Positions 19,827 to 30,930 are shown, numbered from the stretch's first letter. The stretch is 53,610 bases of DNA from Candidatus Binataceae bacterium (GCA_015478645.1 JADMIL010000017.1:1-53610); one strand, 5' to 3'. The notes: a model not told the origin generated them from the letters alone. Made by a program: numbers and translations.

Positions 19827-19859
19827 GAAAAAAGCACGGGGACCCCGATGGATCCCCGT
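19827..19859 (-). terminator. Rho-independent terminator after atpE
   Basis: ACGGGGA (19836-19842) and TCCCCGT (19853-19859) form a perfect 7-bp stem around a 10-base loop. Read on the minus strand the stem is followed by GCTTTTTTCGG, a U tract. It lies about 57 bp past the atpE stop and would end the minus-strand F0 transcript. Confidence 0.75.
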
Positions 19860-19915
19860 TGCGATCGGCCTGGCGCGGCGCGCGCCGCCTCAGCCGTTAC
19901 GTCGTCGGCCGGCGC

Positions 19916-20251
19916 TTACATCTTGCCGAGCAGAAAGAACGACATGACCAGCGAGTAGAGCGTCAGCGATTCGACGAAGGCCAGACCGATGATCATCGGG
20001 ACGAAGAGCTGATTGGTGCTGTTGGGATTGCGCCCGATCGATTCCATCGCGGACGCCGCGAGCTTGCCCTGACCCATGCCGCAGCCGAAGGCGGCGATAC
20101 CGAGGCCGAGGCCGATACCGAGACCGATAAGGCCGGCGCGCGAGCCCATGCCGCCACCGTCGAAGCCACGCTCCTGCGCCATCGCGGCCAGCGGCGACGC
20201 CAGCAGTAGCCCGACGGCGACCGTCAGGGACATCCAGGTTTTGCGAAACAT
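19916..20251 (-). CDS. atpE: F0F1 ATP synthase subunit c, with N-terminal signal-like segment
   Basis: The c subunit forms the ion-turning ring of the F0 motor. This 111-residue form is longer than the usual 75-90 because of an N-terminal signal-like segment (MFRKTWMSLTVAVGLLLASP, then AAMAQE), after which the two-helix hairpin begins. The ion site is in FVESLTLYSL. Q61, E94, S95 and Y99 have the same spacing as Gln32, Glu65, Ser66 and Tyr70 of the Na+-binding Ilyobacter ring, so Na+ coupling is possible. GQG and Tyr are also common in H+ rings, so Ser95 is the informative position. It sits 290 bp downstream of atpB and is followed by a terminator. Subunit b is not present nearby. Confidence 0.92.
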   Translation of the reverse strand: MFRKTWMSLTVAVGLLLASPLAAMAQERGFDGGGMGSRAGLIGLGIGLGLGIAAFGCGMGQGKLAASAMESIGRNPNSTNQLFVPMIIGLAFVESLTLYSLVMSFFLLGKM

Positions 20252-20541
20252 TCCACGTTCCTCCTTGATTGCCGCGCCGACTCTCCGATCCTGAGCTATT
20301 TAACCCAACCTTCTATCATCTACCACCACTTCGGCCGGACCGGGTTCGGATCGCGGAATTTGATTTATCTAATTGTAACCGCGGCTGCGCAGACTTGCCC
20401 GCACCCCATGCCCGCTTCGCTCCATTCGAATATCGCTAAGCAGGGTCAAGGATGCTTCGCTGCGCTCAGCATGACCAGCGGATTGCGGCTGGCGATACTT
20501 TTGCCGACCTCTCACGGACCATCGGATGGATCGAGCCGCCG
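20252..20541. other. Spacer between atpB and atpE with two dispersed repeats
   Basis: No gene is seen. The 39-bp repeat occurs at 20375-20413 and a half copy of the hairpin repeat at 20450-20475 (GATGCTTCGCTGCGCTCAGC). This insertion-like stretch separates atpE from the rest of the F0 operon, so atpE may have its own promoter close to its start. Confidence 0.7.
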
Positions 20542-21234
20542 TCAATGTGACGCACTAGCCATCCGCACGTAGCTGACCGCCAAAATCGTGAAGACCAGCG
20601 CTTGCACGATACAGACGATGAAGCCCAGCGCGTAAAAGGCCAGCGGAAAGACCAGGTAGGTCAGGCCGGTGAACAGACCGAGCACCTGATGGTCGGCGAA
20701 CATATTGGCGAACAGGCGGACGCCGAGCGAGAACGGTCGGAACAGGTTATCGGCGACCTCGATCGGCAGCATCAGCGGCGTCAGCACCAGCATCGGGCCG
20801 AGAAAACTCTTGAGGTAGCTCGCGCCCTGCGAGCGAAAGCCGTGGTAGAGATAATAGAAAAAGCAGATTGCGCCGAGTGCGAAGGTCAGATTGGTGTCGG
20901 CGGTCGGCGGCTCCATCCCGGGGATCATGCCGAGGAAGTTGGCGATCAGGATAAACAGGAAGATCGCGCCGAAGAACGGGACGAGTTTGCGCGCGCCGTG
21001 CAGCTCCGAGACGTTGGCGACGAAGCCGTCGAGCCATTCGGTCATCACCTCGCCGAGGCTGCGCAGGGTGATGCCTTCGTCGGGTATCGCCGGGTCGGCG
21101 GCGGCGGCCAGGCTGCGCCGGGCGAGAAAGCCGAAGAGCAGGAGCAAACCCATGACGAGCCAGGTGCCGATAATCACCGGCGGCAGGCCACCCAGGCGGG
21201 CCGACAAAAGTTCGAGGAAATTAACTGGCTTCAA
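20542..21234 (-). CDS. atpB: F0F1 ATP synthase subunit a
   Basis: A 230-residue integral membrane stator subunit. The essential arginine is R173 in the motif FSLGVRLFANMFADH, which faces the c-ring carboxylate. Other marks are IANFLGMIPGMEPPTADTNL and the C-terminal helix ALVFTILAVSYV. About five membrane helices are visible. Its ATG overlaps the stop of the upstream AtpI-like gene by four bases. Together with atpE it forms the proton or sodium path of the ATP synthase. The F1 genes are elsewhere in the genome. Confidence 0.95.
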   Translation of the reverse strand: MKPVNFLELLSARLGGLPPVIIGTWLVMGLLLLFGFLARRSLAAAADPAIPDEGITLRSLGEVMTEWLDGFVANVSELHGARKLVPFFGAIFLFILIANFLGMIPGMEPPTADTNLTFALGAICFFYYLYHGFRSQGASYLKSFLGPMLVLTPLMLPIEVADNLFRPFSLGVRLFANMFADHQVLGLFTGLTYLVFPLAFYALGFIVCIVQALVFTILAVSYVRMASASH

Positions 21235-21677
21235 ACGGACTGATCCTCCGGAATTACCGCGCCCTCGGGCGGCGGCGCCGTGCCGTCACCGGGACGCACC
21301 TGCGCCTCGCGCGATGAAGCGTGCCAAGTTTCAATAAAGATCGCAAGGAACTGAGTCAAGGCGCCGAGCATGAAGCCGGGCAGATTAAGCCGCACCGAGG
21401 TCATGATCAGGTAGACCGCGGCGACAAAGAAAAACAGTTTCAGCGGCGCCAGAATCACGCCGGCCTTGCCCGCCGCGCCGCCCTGGGCAAGCGCGACCAG
21501 CGTGCGGCCGACGATGGTCAGCAGGAAGAGATTGGCGACCATCAGGGCGCCCCCGACGACGCATCCCAGAGCCGCGGCGCGCGCCGCGAAAGCGATCAGC
21601 AGGGTGGCAAAAATGATCGTCAGCAGCGCGGTGGTGCGCTGGATACCGGCGATCGTCGGGACGCCCCAGTTCATCAA
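21231..21677 (-). CDS. AtpI-like membrane protein
   Basis: A 148-residue membrane protein with about four helices (TTALLTIIFATLLIAFAARA, LGCVVGGALMVANLFLL, LFFFVAAVYLIM, GFMLGALTQFLAIFI) and a Pro/Glu/Asp-rich tail. Position directly before atpB and this helix pattern fit the ATP synthase protein I group, which helps c-ring assembly or Mg2+ supply. The gene starts immediately after the AtpZ-like gene and overlaps atpB by four bases, so the three are surely cotranscribed. Similarity is mainly topological, so the name is given at family level only. Confidence 0.75.
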   Translation of the reverse strand: MMNWGVPTIAGIQRTTALLTIIFATLLIAFAARAAALGCVVGGALMVANLFLLTIVGRTLVALAQGGAAGKAGVILAPLKLFFFVAAVYLIMTSVRLNLPGFMLGALTQFLAIFIETWHASSREAQVRPGDGTAPPPEGAVIPEDQSV

Positions 21678-21896
21678 TCAGAGACTCCGCTGGAAGTCGC
21701 GCAGCTCGACGATCAGTCGATACATCCCGAGGAAAGTGCCGAGCAGCAGGCCGACGACCGCGAGGGCCGGGGCGGATCGAAAGTGCTCATCGAGGTAATA
21801 GCCCGCAATCGCGCCGCCCAGGATCGGCGAGACGAACTCGGCCGCGACCGCGGCGAAGCGCCAGAGATTGACCGGCGGGCGGGCGTTATCGGCCAT
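21678..21896 (-). CDS. AtpZ-like F0 accessory protein
   Basis: A small two-helix membrane protein, 72 residues from ATG 21896 (MADNARPPVNLWR). It contains FVSPILGGAIAGYYLDEHF and LLLGTFLGMYRLIVELRDFQ, the pattern of AtpZ/AtpI gene 1 proteins placed ahead of F0 genes. AtpZ proteins have been linked with Mg2+ or Ca2+ transport and c-ring stability. A TTG at 21932 overlapping the hemL stop would add 12 residues and couple it to hemL. Either way it follows hemL directly, so hemL-atpZ-atpI-atpB is one transcription unit. Confidence 0.75.
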   Translation of the reverse strand: MADNARPPVNLWRFAAVAAEFVSPILGGAIAGYYLDEHFRSAPALAVVGLLLGTFLGMYRLIVELRDFQRSL

Positions 21897-21928
21897 CGCG
21901 AGACGCGGATGGACGGCGGCGCGCGCCG

Positions 21929-23224
21929 TCAAGCGCCGTCGGCCGCCAGCGCGGCGTGGGCGGCGGCAATCGTCGCGTCGAGGTCGGCGTCGGTGTGGGC
22001 GAGCGAGATGAACATGGCCTCAAATTGCGACGGCGCCAGGTTGATCCCGCGGGCGAACATCGCGTGGAAGAACTGCGCGTAGGCGGCGGTGGAGGAGCGG
22101 CGGGCGTCGTCGGCGTGGGCCACTCTAGCAACCCCGAGGAACATAGTTAAGAGCGAGCCCGCGCGATTAACGGTGCCGGTGCGGCGGGTGGCCGCGAGCG
22201 CGGCGCTTAGGCCCGCCGCGAGCCGCGCGCCGGCCGCCTCGAGGCGCTCGTAAGTGCCCGGCCGGGCGAGTAGCCTGAGCGTTTCGAGACCGGCGCGCAC
22301 GGCGATCGGATTACCCGAGAGGGTGCCCGCCTGGTAGACCGGGCCGAGCGGCGCCAGCAGGTCCATCAGGGCGGCGCGGCCGGCGACCGCCGCCAGCGGC
22401 ATCCCGCCGCCGATAATCTTGCCGAGCATCAGCAGGTCCGGCTCGGCGCCGTAGAGTTCGCTCGCGGTGCCGTAGCGCAGGCGGAAGCCGCTGATCACTT
22501 CGTCGCAGATGAGCAGCGCGCCGTGGCGATGGGCCAAATCGCCAAGCGCCTTGAGGAAGCCCGGCGCGGGCGTGACCACGCCCATGTTGGCGGCGAGCGG
22601 TTCGACGATTACGGCGGCGATTTTGCCGGGCTCGGCGGCGAAGTAGCCGGCCACCGCCTCAAGCGAATTGTACGGCGCGACGCGGGTCAGCGCGGCCAGC
22701 GCTTCGGGCACGCCGGCGCTGTCGGGTACGCCCAGCGTGAGTGCCCCTGAGCCGGCCCGAACGAGCAGCGCATCGCTGTGGCCATGGTAGCAACCGTCGA
22801 ACTTGATGATGCCCGGGCGGCCGGTGGCGGCGCGCGCGAGGCGAATCGCGGTCATGCCGGCCTCGGTGCCGGAGCTGACCAGGCGAACCTTTTCGGCGGC
22901 GGGAATCGCCGCGCTCAGGCGCTCGGCCAGCTCGACCTCGAGCGCGGTCGGCGCACCAAAGCACTGCCCCGCGCGCGCCTGATCGGCGATCGCGGCGACG
23001 ACCGCCGGATGGGCGTGGCCGAGGATCGCCGGACCGTAGGAGCCAACGTAGTCGATAAAGCGGTTGCCGTCGGCGTCGAAGAGCGCCGCGCCCGCGGCCC
23101 GATCAATGAAGACCGGCGATTGGCCGACCGCTTGCCATGCGCGCACGGGCGAGTTGACGCCACCGGGAATTTTTTTTACGGCGCGGGCGAAGAGCGCGGC
23201 GGAAGTTTTGTTGGAAATAATCAT
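21929..23224 (-). CDS. hemL: Glutamate-1-semialdehyde 2,1-aminomutase
   Basis: This PLP enzyme isomerises glutamate-1-semialdehyde to 5-aminolevulinate, the precursor of haem and other tetrapyrroles by the C5 route. The 431-residue protein shows class III aminotransferase marks: GGVNSPVRAW at the N-terminus, SGTEAGMTAIRLARAATGR, CDEVISGFR (PLP-binding Asp) and the lysine motif LGKIIGGGMPLAAVAG. Length and ends match the family. The gene heads the F0 operon and is divergent from dnaA across the origin-like spacer. Confidence 0.97.
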   Translation of the reverse strand: MIISNKTSAALFARAVKKIPGGVNSPVRAWQAVGQSPVFIDRAAGAALFDADGNRFIDYVGSYGPAILGHAHPAVVAAIADQARAGQCFGAPTALEVELAERLSAAIPAAEKVRLVSSGTEAGMTAIRLARAATGRPGIIKFDGCYHGHSDALLVRAGSGALTLGVPDSAGVPEALAALTRVAPYNSLEAVAGYFAAEPGKIAAVIVEPLAANMGVVTPAPGFLKALGDLAHRHGALLICDEVISGFRLRYGTASELYGAEPDLLMLGKIIGGGMPLAAVAGRAALMDLLAPLGPVYQAGTLSGNPIAVRAGLETLRLLARPGTYERLEAAGARLAAGLSAALAATRRTGTVNRAGSLLTMFLGVARVAHADDARRSSTAAYAQFFHAMFARGINLAPSQFEAMFISLAHTDADLDATIAAAHAALAADGA

Positions 23225-23811
23225 TGTGGTGCGATTTGCTGGCTAACACTCGACCTCCCGACAGTCAATCTGCTTCGCACGCGCGATCAAGCGGGGTCCT
23301 GGTGTAAAAACACCGATCACTCATGTTGGCTTCCAGAGCCAATGCGTCACGATCAGAAAGAAAAGCCACGAATCAATAAGCCGCGTGAAAAAAGATCGCC
23401 ACAAAGATTAGCGAGAGAATTCACGCGGTTTTGACGCTGCCGAGGTATTTGCTTGAACGCGCGTGGAAAAGATTCTAAACCCTTTGCTTCGTCGCCAAAC
23501 TCTGAACGACATTTGCGGGCTCGTCTGAGACCGTGTTAGGCGCGAAAACAAATCGTGGCCATCGGGCACGCGCAGATTTTCCCAGTCGTCACTGTTCAAG
23601 ATATCAGCGGGTATCGGGAGGAAGCGGACGGGCTGTTCAACGAGCGAGTTGATAGCAAGCGTGTCCGATTTCTCAAATGGGCGATTGGAGCGAGGGAATT
23701 TCGGCTTATGCACAGTTGTGGATAAGGCTGTGAGTAATTCGAATCTAAATCATGACTTTCGATTGCTGGCCGTTGGGGGAAGTGGGCGCGGCGATCAAGA
23801 GGGGAAAAATA
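23225..23811. other. Divergent hemL-dnaA spacer, probable part of the origin region
   Basis: This 587-bp stretch is visibly poorer in GC than its surroundings and holds no convincing gene; short open frames on the minus strand lack family features. It contains the paired DnaA boxes at 23706-23725, a small hairpin GGTGTAAAAACACC near 23298-23311, and promoters for hemL and dnaA. Position next to dnaA makes it a candidate for part of oriC. Confidence 0.6.
23706..23725. promoter_or_regulatory. Two inverted DnaA boxes upstream of dnaA
   Basis: TTATGCACA at 23706-23714 and TGTGGATAA at 23717-23725 (the reverse complement of the consensus TTATCCACA) are separated by two bases in inverted orientation. 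They lie 87-106 bp upstream of the dnaA ATG, which fits DnaA autoregulation or part of the replication origin. Confidence 0.85.
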
Positions 23812-25218
23812 ATGAATGGAGTCTGGCAGAAGGCCGCTGACCGCATGCGCGGGACGCTGGGTCAGGTAAGTTATGAGACCTGGATTGGGCCGCTCAATTT
23901 TGTTGGATTGGAAAACCGGACGGCGACCGTTGAAGCGCCGAATAAATTTTTTCGCGACTGGGTCTACGAACGTTATCTCGATTTGATGCGGCAATCGCTC
24001 TCGGTCGAAGTCGGCGAGCCGGTCGAGGTCAAGCTGACCTTTGGCCATGAAACCGGCGCAAGCCTAAATGGGACCGCCAATGGTGTCGCCAACGGCCATA
24101 GTAACGGCCATGGCCATGGCGCCGGCGCAGCGGGCAAACGGCCGAGTGCGGCGTCCGCCGATGCGCCGCGCCGCGAGCTGCATCCGGGACTCGCGCAGCG
24201 CTATACGTTCGCCGAGTTCGTGGTCGGCTCGAGCAATCAGTTTGCCCACGCGGCGGCCCAGGCGGTGGCCAACCGGCCGGGCGAAAAATACAATCCGCTG
24301 TTCATTTATGGCGGAGTCGGGCTGGGCAAGACGCATCTGGCGACCGCCATCGGGCATCATTTGTGGGCGGCGAGCAATCAGCGGCGCAAGGTTCTGTTCA
24401 TGCCGGCGGAAGTCTTTATGAACGAGCTCATCGGATCGCTGCGGCGCGACAAGATGGGCGAATTCAAAGATAAATTCAGGCGGGTCGACGCGTTGATTCT
24501 GGACGACGTGCAATTCCTGGCGGGCCGCGACCGCACCCAGGAGGAGTTCTTCCATACCTTCAACTCGCTCCATTCCGACGGCCATCAGATCGTCCTGACC
24601 TCGGACAAGGTGCCGCGGGACATCGCGGGTCTGGAGGATCGGCTGCGCAACCGCTTCGAGTCGGGGCTGATTGCCGATATCGCGCCGCCCGACCTGGAGA
24701 CCCGCGTCGCGATAATCCAGAAGAAGGCGGCGCTCGAAAATTTGCCGCTGCCGAGCGAGGTGGCGCTCTATATCGCGCAGAATGTCTCGGCCAACGTGCG
24801 CGAACTGGAGGGATGCCTGACGCGGCTGGCGGCGCTCGCGTCGATGAGCAAATCGACGGTGACAACGGAATTTGCGCGCCAGGCGCTGCGCGATCTGATT
24901 CGCACGCATGACGCCAAGCCCGACGTCGATACGATCCAGAAAGTCGTGGCGGATTTCTTTCATATCCGGCTGGCCGATTTGAAATCGAAAAAGCGCACGC
25001 AGCATATCGCCTTTTGCCGGCAGGTCGCGATGTACCTGTGCCGTAAGCTGACCGACAGCTCCTTTCCGGCGATCGGCGAGTCGTTTGGCCGCGACCATTC
25101 GACGGTGATCCATGCGCATAATCTGATCGCGCGGCGGATCGCCAATGATTCGGCGTTCCGCTTCTCGATCGAGAAGATCGAGCGCGAGCTCAAGGCCTCG
25201 CAGGCCAATGCCGCGTGA
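23812..25218 (+). CDS. dnaA: Chromosomal replication initiator protein DnaA
   Basis: DnaA binds 9-bp boxes at oriC and opens the duplex. The 468-residue protein has domain I (residues 1-75, QVSYETWIGPLNF), a Gly/Ala/His-rich linker (about 85-125, with a GHSNGHGHG stretch), the AAA+ domain with Walker A GGVGLGKTHL near 168 and Walker B LILDDVQFLAG near 229, and the C-terminal DNA-binding domain with GRDHSTVIHAHNLI near 426. ATG 23812 is chosen because it is preceded by AGAGGGG with seven bases of spacing and gives the canonical N-terminus. dnaN follows on the same strand after 240 bp. Confidence 0.97.
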   Translation: MNGVWQKAADRMRGTLGQVSYETWIGPLNFVGLENRTATVEAPNKFFRDWVYERYLDLMRQSLSVEVGEPVEVKLTFGHETGASLNGTANGVANGHSNGHGHGAGAAGKRPSAASADAPRRELHPGLAQRYTFAEFVVGSSNQFAHAAAQAVANRPGEKYNPLFIYGGVGLGKTHLATAIGHHLWAASNQRRKVLFMPAEVFMNELIGSLRRDKMGEFKDKFRRVDALILDDVQFLAGRDRTQEEFFHTFNSLHSDGHQIVLTSDKVPRDIAGLEDRLRNRFESGLIADIAPPDLETRVAIIQKKAALENLPLPSEVALYIAQNVSANVRELEGCLTRLAALASMSKSTVTTEFARQALRDLIRTHDAKPDVDTIQKVVADFFHIRLADLKSKKRTQHIAFCRQVAMYLCRKLTDSSFPAIGESFGRDHSTVIHAHNLIARRIANDSAFRFSIEKIERELKASQANAA

Positions 25219-25458
25219 CCATGGGATGGGCTGTTCACAAGCCGGGCACAAGTGCGGCCGGGTCAACAGGGTGCGCCGGCCGCCGCCTCGCGAGGGCTTT
25301 GAGACGGCCGGCTGTAAACAAATTATGCCCAGAAGATTATGCTGATGGGCCGGGGACTTGGGCCATCCGTAAACAAATCAACAGGCCCTTCTGGATCTGC
25401 TGATCAAGTAAACTTGATCTATTAAGAAGTAATAGTAGGGCATCTCCGCAGAGGTTAA
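25219..25458. other. dnaA-dnaN spacer with origin-like structure
   Basis: The spacer is AT-richer than the flanks toward dnaN. It holds a direct repeat GTAAACAAAT at 25314-25323 and 25369-25378 (55 bp apart) and a perfect inverted repeat GATCAAG/CTTGATC at 25402-25419 with a four-base centre. At 25424-25438 are five consecutive trinucleotides AAG AAG TAA TAG TAG, which fit the DnaA-trio pattern [T/A]A[G/A]. A GC-rich stretch adjoins the trios on the dnaN side. No perfect TTATNCACA box is next to the trios, so an unwinding site is a hypothesis. Confidence 0.45.
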
Positions 25459-26592
25459 ATGGAACTCGTTATCGAGCGCGTCTCGCTGCTCAACAGTCTT
25501 GCGATGGTGCAGGGTATCGTCGAACGCCGGAACACGGTGCCGATACTCGGACACGTGCTACTCGAACCCGAGGCGGGCAAGCTCAAGCTCTCGGCCACCG
25601 ACCTCGAGGTGGGTATCCGCACCGAGGTCGCGTGCAAGGGATCGGACCATGGTGGCCTCACGCTCAACGCGCGCAAGCTGTTTGAGATCGTGCGCGAGGC
25701 GGAAGGCGACGAGGTCGCGTTCAAGTCGCTCGACGGCGACTGGATCGAGCTCAAGTGCGGCCGCGCGCGGTTCAAAATGATGAGCCTGGATCCGCGGAGT
25801 TTTCCGGCGATGCCGGCGGCCAAGGCCGTCACTGACGCGGCACAAAAGACGATCAAGGGCGATCTCAAGGCGCCGGCCGCAGTGCTCGCCGCGATGATCG
25901 ACAAGACGCTGTTCGCGGTCAGTCCCGATGAAGCGCGCTATAACTTGAGCGGGGTCTATATCGAGGCGCCGGCGGCCGGCCTGACGCGGATGGTCGCCAC
26001 CGATGGCCATCGCCTGGCGATGGTCGATCGCGAGGTCGCCGGTTTCGCGATGCAGGGCGGTGCGATAATTCCGCGCAAGGGGCTGGCCGAATTGCGCAAG
26101 CTGCTCGACCAGGCGGGCGACGCGGAGGTCGATCTGAGCCTCGACGGCCAACTGGCGTGGCTCAAGCGCGGGGCGACCGAGGTCTCGATGCGGCTGGTCG
26201 AGGGCGAGTTTCCCGACTATCGGGGCGTGATCCCGAAGCAATCGCGCTACCAGATAGCCGTGCCGCGCGGTGCGCTGCTGAGCTCAATCAAGCGGGCGGC
26301 GATTTTCTCCAACGAGCGCTATCACGGGGTGAAGCTCGCGCTGTCGCCGGGCACGCTGACGGTCTCGTCGGCCAGCCCCGAGATGGGCGAGGCGAGCGAG
26401 GAGATCGACGTCGAATTCGCTGGCGGCGAGTTCTCGGTCGGCTTCAACGCCTCGTATATTCAGCAGGTGCTGAGCGTGATACCCGACGATAGCGACGCGA
26501 TCCTCGGGCTCAGCGACGAAGTCAGCCCGGGCGTTATTACGACCAGTTCGGACAGCGAATTCACTTACGTGGTGATGCCGATGCGGCTGTGA
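25459..26592 (+). CDS. dnaN: DNA polymerase III beta sliding clamp
   Basis: A 377-residue protein with the three-fold repeated clamp domains. Marks are MELVIERVSLLNSLAMVQGI, LSATDLEVGI, the central VATDGHRLAMVDRE and the C-terminal VVMPMRL, which is the conserved tail. It encircles DNA as a dimer and tethers polymerase III and repair factors. The start has AGAGG five bases upstream. recF and gyrB, often next in the operon, do not follow; a convergent glycosyltransferase gene does. Confidence 0.97.
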   Translation: MELVIERVSLLNSLAMVQGIVERRNTVPILGHVLLEPEAGKLKLSATDLEVGIRTEVACKGSDHGGLTLNARKLFEIVREAEGDEVAFKSLDGDWIELKCGRARFKMMSLDPRSFPAMPAAKAVTDAAQKTIKGDLKAPAAVLAAMIDKTLFAVSPDEARYNLSGVYIEAPAAGLTRMVATDGHRLAMVDREVAGFAMQGGAIIPRKGLAELRKLLDQAGDAEVDLSLDGQLAWLKRGATEVSMRLVEGEFPDYRGVIPKQSRYQIAVPRGALLSSIKRAAIFSNERYHGVKLALSPGTLTVSSASPEMGEASEEIDVEFAGGEFSVGFNASYIQQVLSVIPDDSDAILGLSDEVSPGVITTSSDSEFTYVVMPMRL

Positions 26593-26658
26593 GGCGCGCG
26601 CGGGGGCGAGTCAGTGCCGGGTGCGTCAAGTGAACTGGACAAACGCTCCGCCAGGATC

Positions 26659-26685
26659 GGGATTCTTCGCTGCGCTCGAAATGAC
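26659..26685. repeat. Dispersed hairpin repeat, right arm
   Basis: GGGATTCTTCGCTGCGCTCG followed by AAATGAC matches the spacer repeat seen at 17972-18038 and 42950-43016. It lies between the converging dnaN and glycosyltransferase genes. Confidence 0.75.
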
Positions 26686-26693
26686 GGAAGTGG

Positions 26694-28466
26694 TCATTGC
26701 GAGGGCGGGGCGGACGCTGGCGCGATCGGCACCAGAACCATCGTATTGAGGCCGTGTGCCGTGGAATCCCACGGATAGAGGGTCTCGGCGGCGAGCGGAT
26801 GACCGGCGCTGGTGAGGCTCGCGAGGTCGCGCCGGCGGACGATTAGCCAGTGCACGCGGCCGGCTGAGATTGCGGCGTTAAGATCGGCCATGCGATCGTA
26901 TTCCGGCACCGGATGCGGCAGATTCAGGTAGAAAATCGGCCCCTGGTTCTTGAACAGCGCCAGCCCTGAGGCGTCATTGCCGATCAGCGCGAGCACCTGT
27001 TTGGCAAAGGGCTTTTCGCTGCGATAGGCGTCTCCGGCCGGCATCGCAAAGACGAAAAAATAGATCATGAAGAGATAGGTCGCCGCGCCGACCGCGGGCA
27101 GCAGGCGGCGCGAATCGTAATCGCGCAGCACATAGACGATCGCGGCGATCGCGCAGAGCCAGAAGATCGCGAAGACCGGCAAATCGGGCGCCGGCGGTAA
27201 TTGCGCATATGGCGCGGGCATGAACAAGCGCGGCGAGATGAAGGTGAGCGCCGCGAGCGCGGTCGCGGCGACAAAGACGGCGAAGCCGATCGCGATCAGC
27301 CGGCGCGTCAGATGGGTGAGGCGATCGGGCGCGGCGAGCAGGATGCGCGCGACCAGGATCGCGGCGGCCGGGACGATCGGCAGGAGGTAGTAGCTGCGGC
27401 GCGATCCGGAGAGCGTGAAGAACGCGAAAGTCGCCCAGAAAAAGACCAGCGTAAAGCGGTCGCTGCGCGCGCCCTCGGCATGCACGCGGCGGCGCTGATG
27501 CGCCTCGGCCAGGGCGGCCGGCAGAAAGATCGACCACGGCGCCATCAGGGCGAAGATCACGTAGGTGTACAGATAGATCGGGCCGCGATGGTCAAACGGT
27601 TCGAAGTAGCGCTGGACGTTCTCGCGATAGACCATGTAGAGGCCACGCCCGGAGCCGGTATGGACCCGCGACAGGGCGAACGGGAGATAGTAGACGGCAA
27701 GGCCAATCGCGGCGGCGACCGGGGTCTTCCAGTTGAAGAACCAGCGGTTGCGCGCGACGACCCAGCGGACGCGATCGGCGATCGGGCCGCGGCCGAGGCG
27801 TCGGCCCAGCTCGGCCCATCCGTCGGCCAGTGTGCAGTAGCTGCCGATCACCACAATCGGCAGGACGAAGCCAAGCAGCCCCTTCATCTGCGAAGTCACC
27901 GCCATCACCAGCCATAGCGGCACGAGCCACCATCCGGCGGGCCGATCTTCATGGCGTAAAAAGAGCAGGATCGCGGCGAGTTCGCCGGTGATCGTTGCGA
28001 CGTCGGCCGATGCGCTGCGCGAAAAAAAAACGAAGCTGAAGCTGGTCGCGAGGATTAGCCCGGCGGCGACGCCGGTGCGCAGATCGTAGAGGCGGCGCGC
28101 GAGCAGAATCAGAAAGGCCACTGCGATCAGTCCGGCGATCGCGCAAGGCAGGCGCGCGGCGGCCTCGTTCATGCCGCCGGTGACGAAGGCCGAGGCGACC
28201 ACCAGCCAATACGATCCGAGCGGCTTGTCGTAGTAGACGCGGCCGTTGATGGTCGGCCAGAGATAGTTGCCCGTCAGACGCATCTCGCGGGAAATCTCGC
28301 CCCAGCGAAACTCCGAGGCCCAGAGCGCGCGCATGCCGAGCCGGGCGAAAAAGAGAATCGCGGCAAGCGCCAGCAGCGCATAGGCCAGGCGGCGCCAGGC
28401 GGCGTCGTCGGCGATCGCGGGCATGGGGTCGAGCGGGGCGGCAGGGCGCGAATCGGCACGTTCCAT
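26694..28466 (-). CDS. ArnT/PMT-type membrane glycosyltransferase
   Basis: A 590-residue membrane protein with about twelve helices and a periplasmic C-terminal domain. The first loop contains WASEFRWGEISREM, matching the acidic catalytic loop of the ArnT/PMT (GT-C fold) family, followed by GRVYYDKPLGSYWLVVAS. Members transfer a sugar from an undecaprenyl- or dolichyl-phosphate carrier to lipid A, proteins or other acceptors. Donor and acceptor cannot be told from the sequence. It is alone, divergent from the DUF255 gene across about 270 bp. Start ATG 28466; an ATG 14 codons further in is possible. Confidence 0.82.
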   Translation of the reverse strand: MERADSRPAAPLDPMPAIADDAAWRRLAYALLALAAILFFARLGMRALWASEFRWGEISREMRLTGNYLWPTINGRVYYDKPLGSYWLVVASAFVTGGMNEAAARLPCAIAGLIAVAFLILLARRLYDLRTGVAAGLILATSFSFVFFSRSASADVATITGELAAILLFLRHEDRPAGWWLVPLWLVMAVTSQMKGLLGFVLPIVVIGSYCTLADGWAELGRRLGRGPIADRVRWVVARNRWFFNWKTPVAAAIGLAVYYLPFALSRVHTGSGRGLYMVYRENVQRYFEPFDHRGPIYLYTYVIFALMAPWSIFLPAALAEAHQRRRVHAEGARSDRFTLVFFWATFAFFTLSGSRRSYYLLPIVPAAAILVARILLAAPDRLTHLTRRLIAIGFAVFVAATALAALTFISPRLFMPAPYAQLPPAPDLPVFAIFWLCAIAAIVYVLRDYDSRRLLPAVGAATYLFMIYFFVFAMPAGDAYRSEKPFAKQVLALIGNDASGLALFKNQGPIFYLNLPHPVPEYDRMADLNAAISAGRVHWLIVRRRDLASLTSAGHPLAAETLYPWDSTAHGLNTMVLVPIAPASAPPSQ

Positions 28467-28739
28467 CGGCTAAAAGAGTCGCAGTCTGATTTCGCGATGG
28501 CAAGTGGGGGCGGCGGCGCTCGCACCATCGGCGCCTGGCAGTAAAGTCATCGGCGCGCGGCGGTAACGCCACGGCGTGACGCGGCGCATCGGTGGCACGC
28601 CGCCCCCGCGGATGCGCCGCAGGCGGGCGCATGCTAGCGTCGATCGCGTCCACGATGACTGCGCGCAGGGCGAATCACAGTCGCAAATATGCACGCGGCG
28701 GCGATGGCCGCATCTCAGGTTAACCAGGTCGATAATTCA

Positions 28740-30821
<2,082 letters not shown>

Positions 30822-30930
30822 GCCGAGGCGGCCCGGATGGTCGCGGCGGCCACGCCGCGGATGCCGCGGCTATGCCACTGAAGGATCGGTTACGTCACTG
30901 AACGATCGCATAGACGAGGCGGCGCGCGGC

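Noticed and set aside
23408-23713. 101-codon minus-strand frame in the hemL-dnaA spacer
   Set aside because: No family features; it covers the DnaA boxes and origin-like DNA, so chance is more likely.
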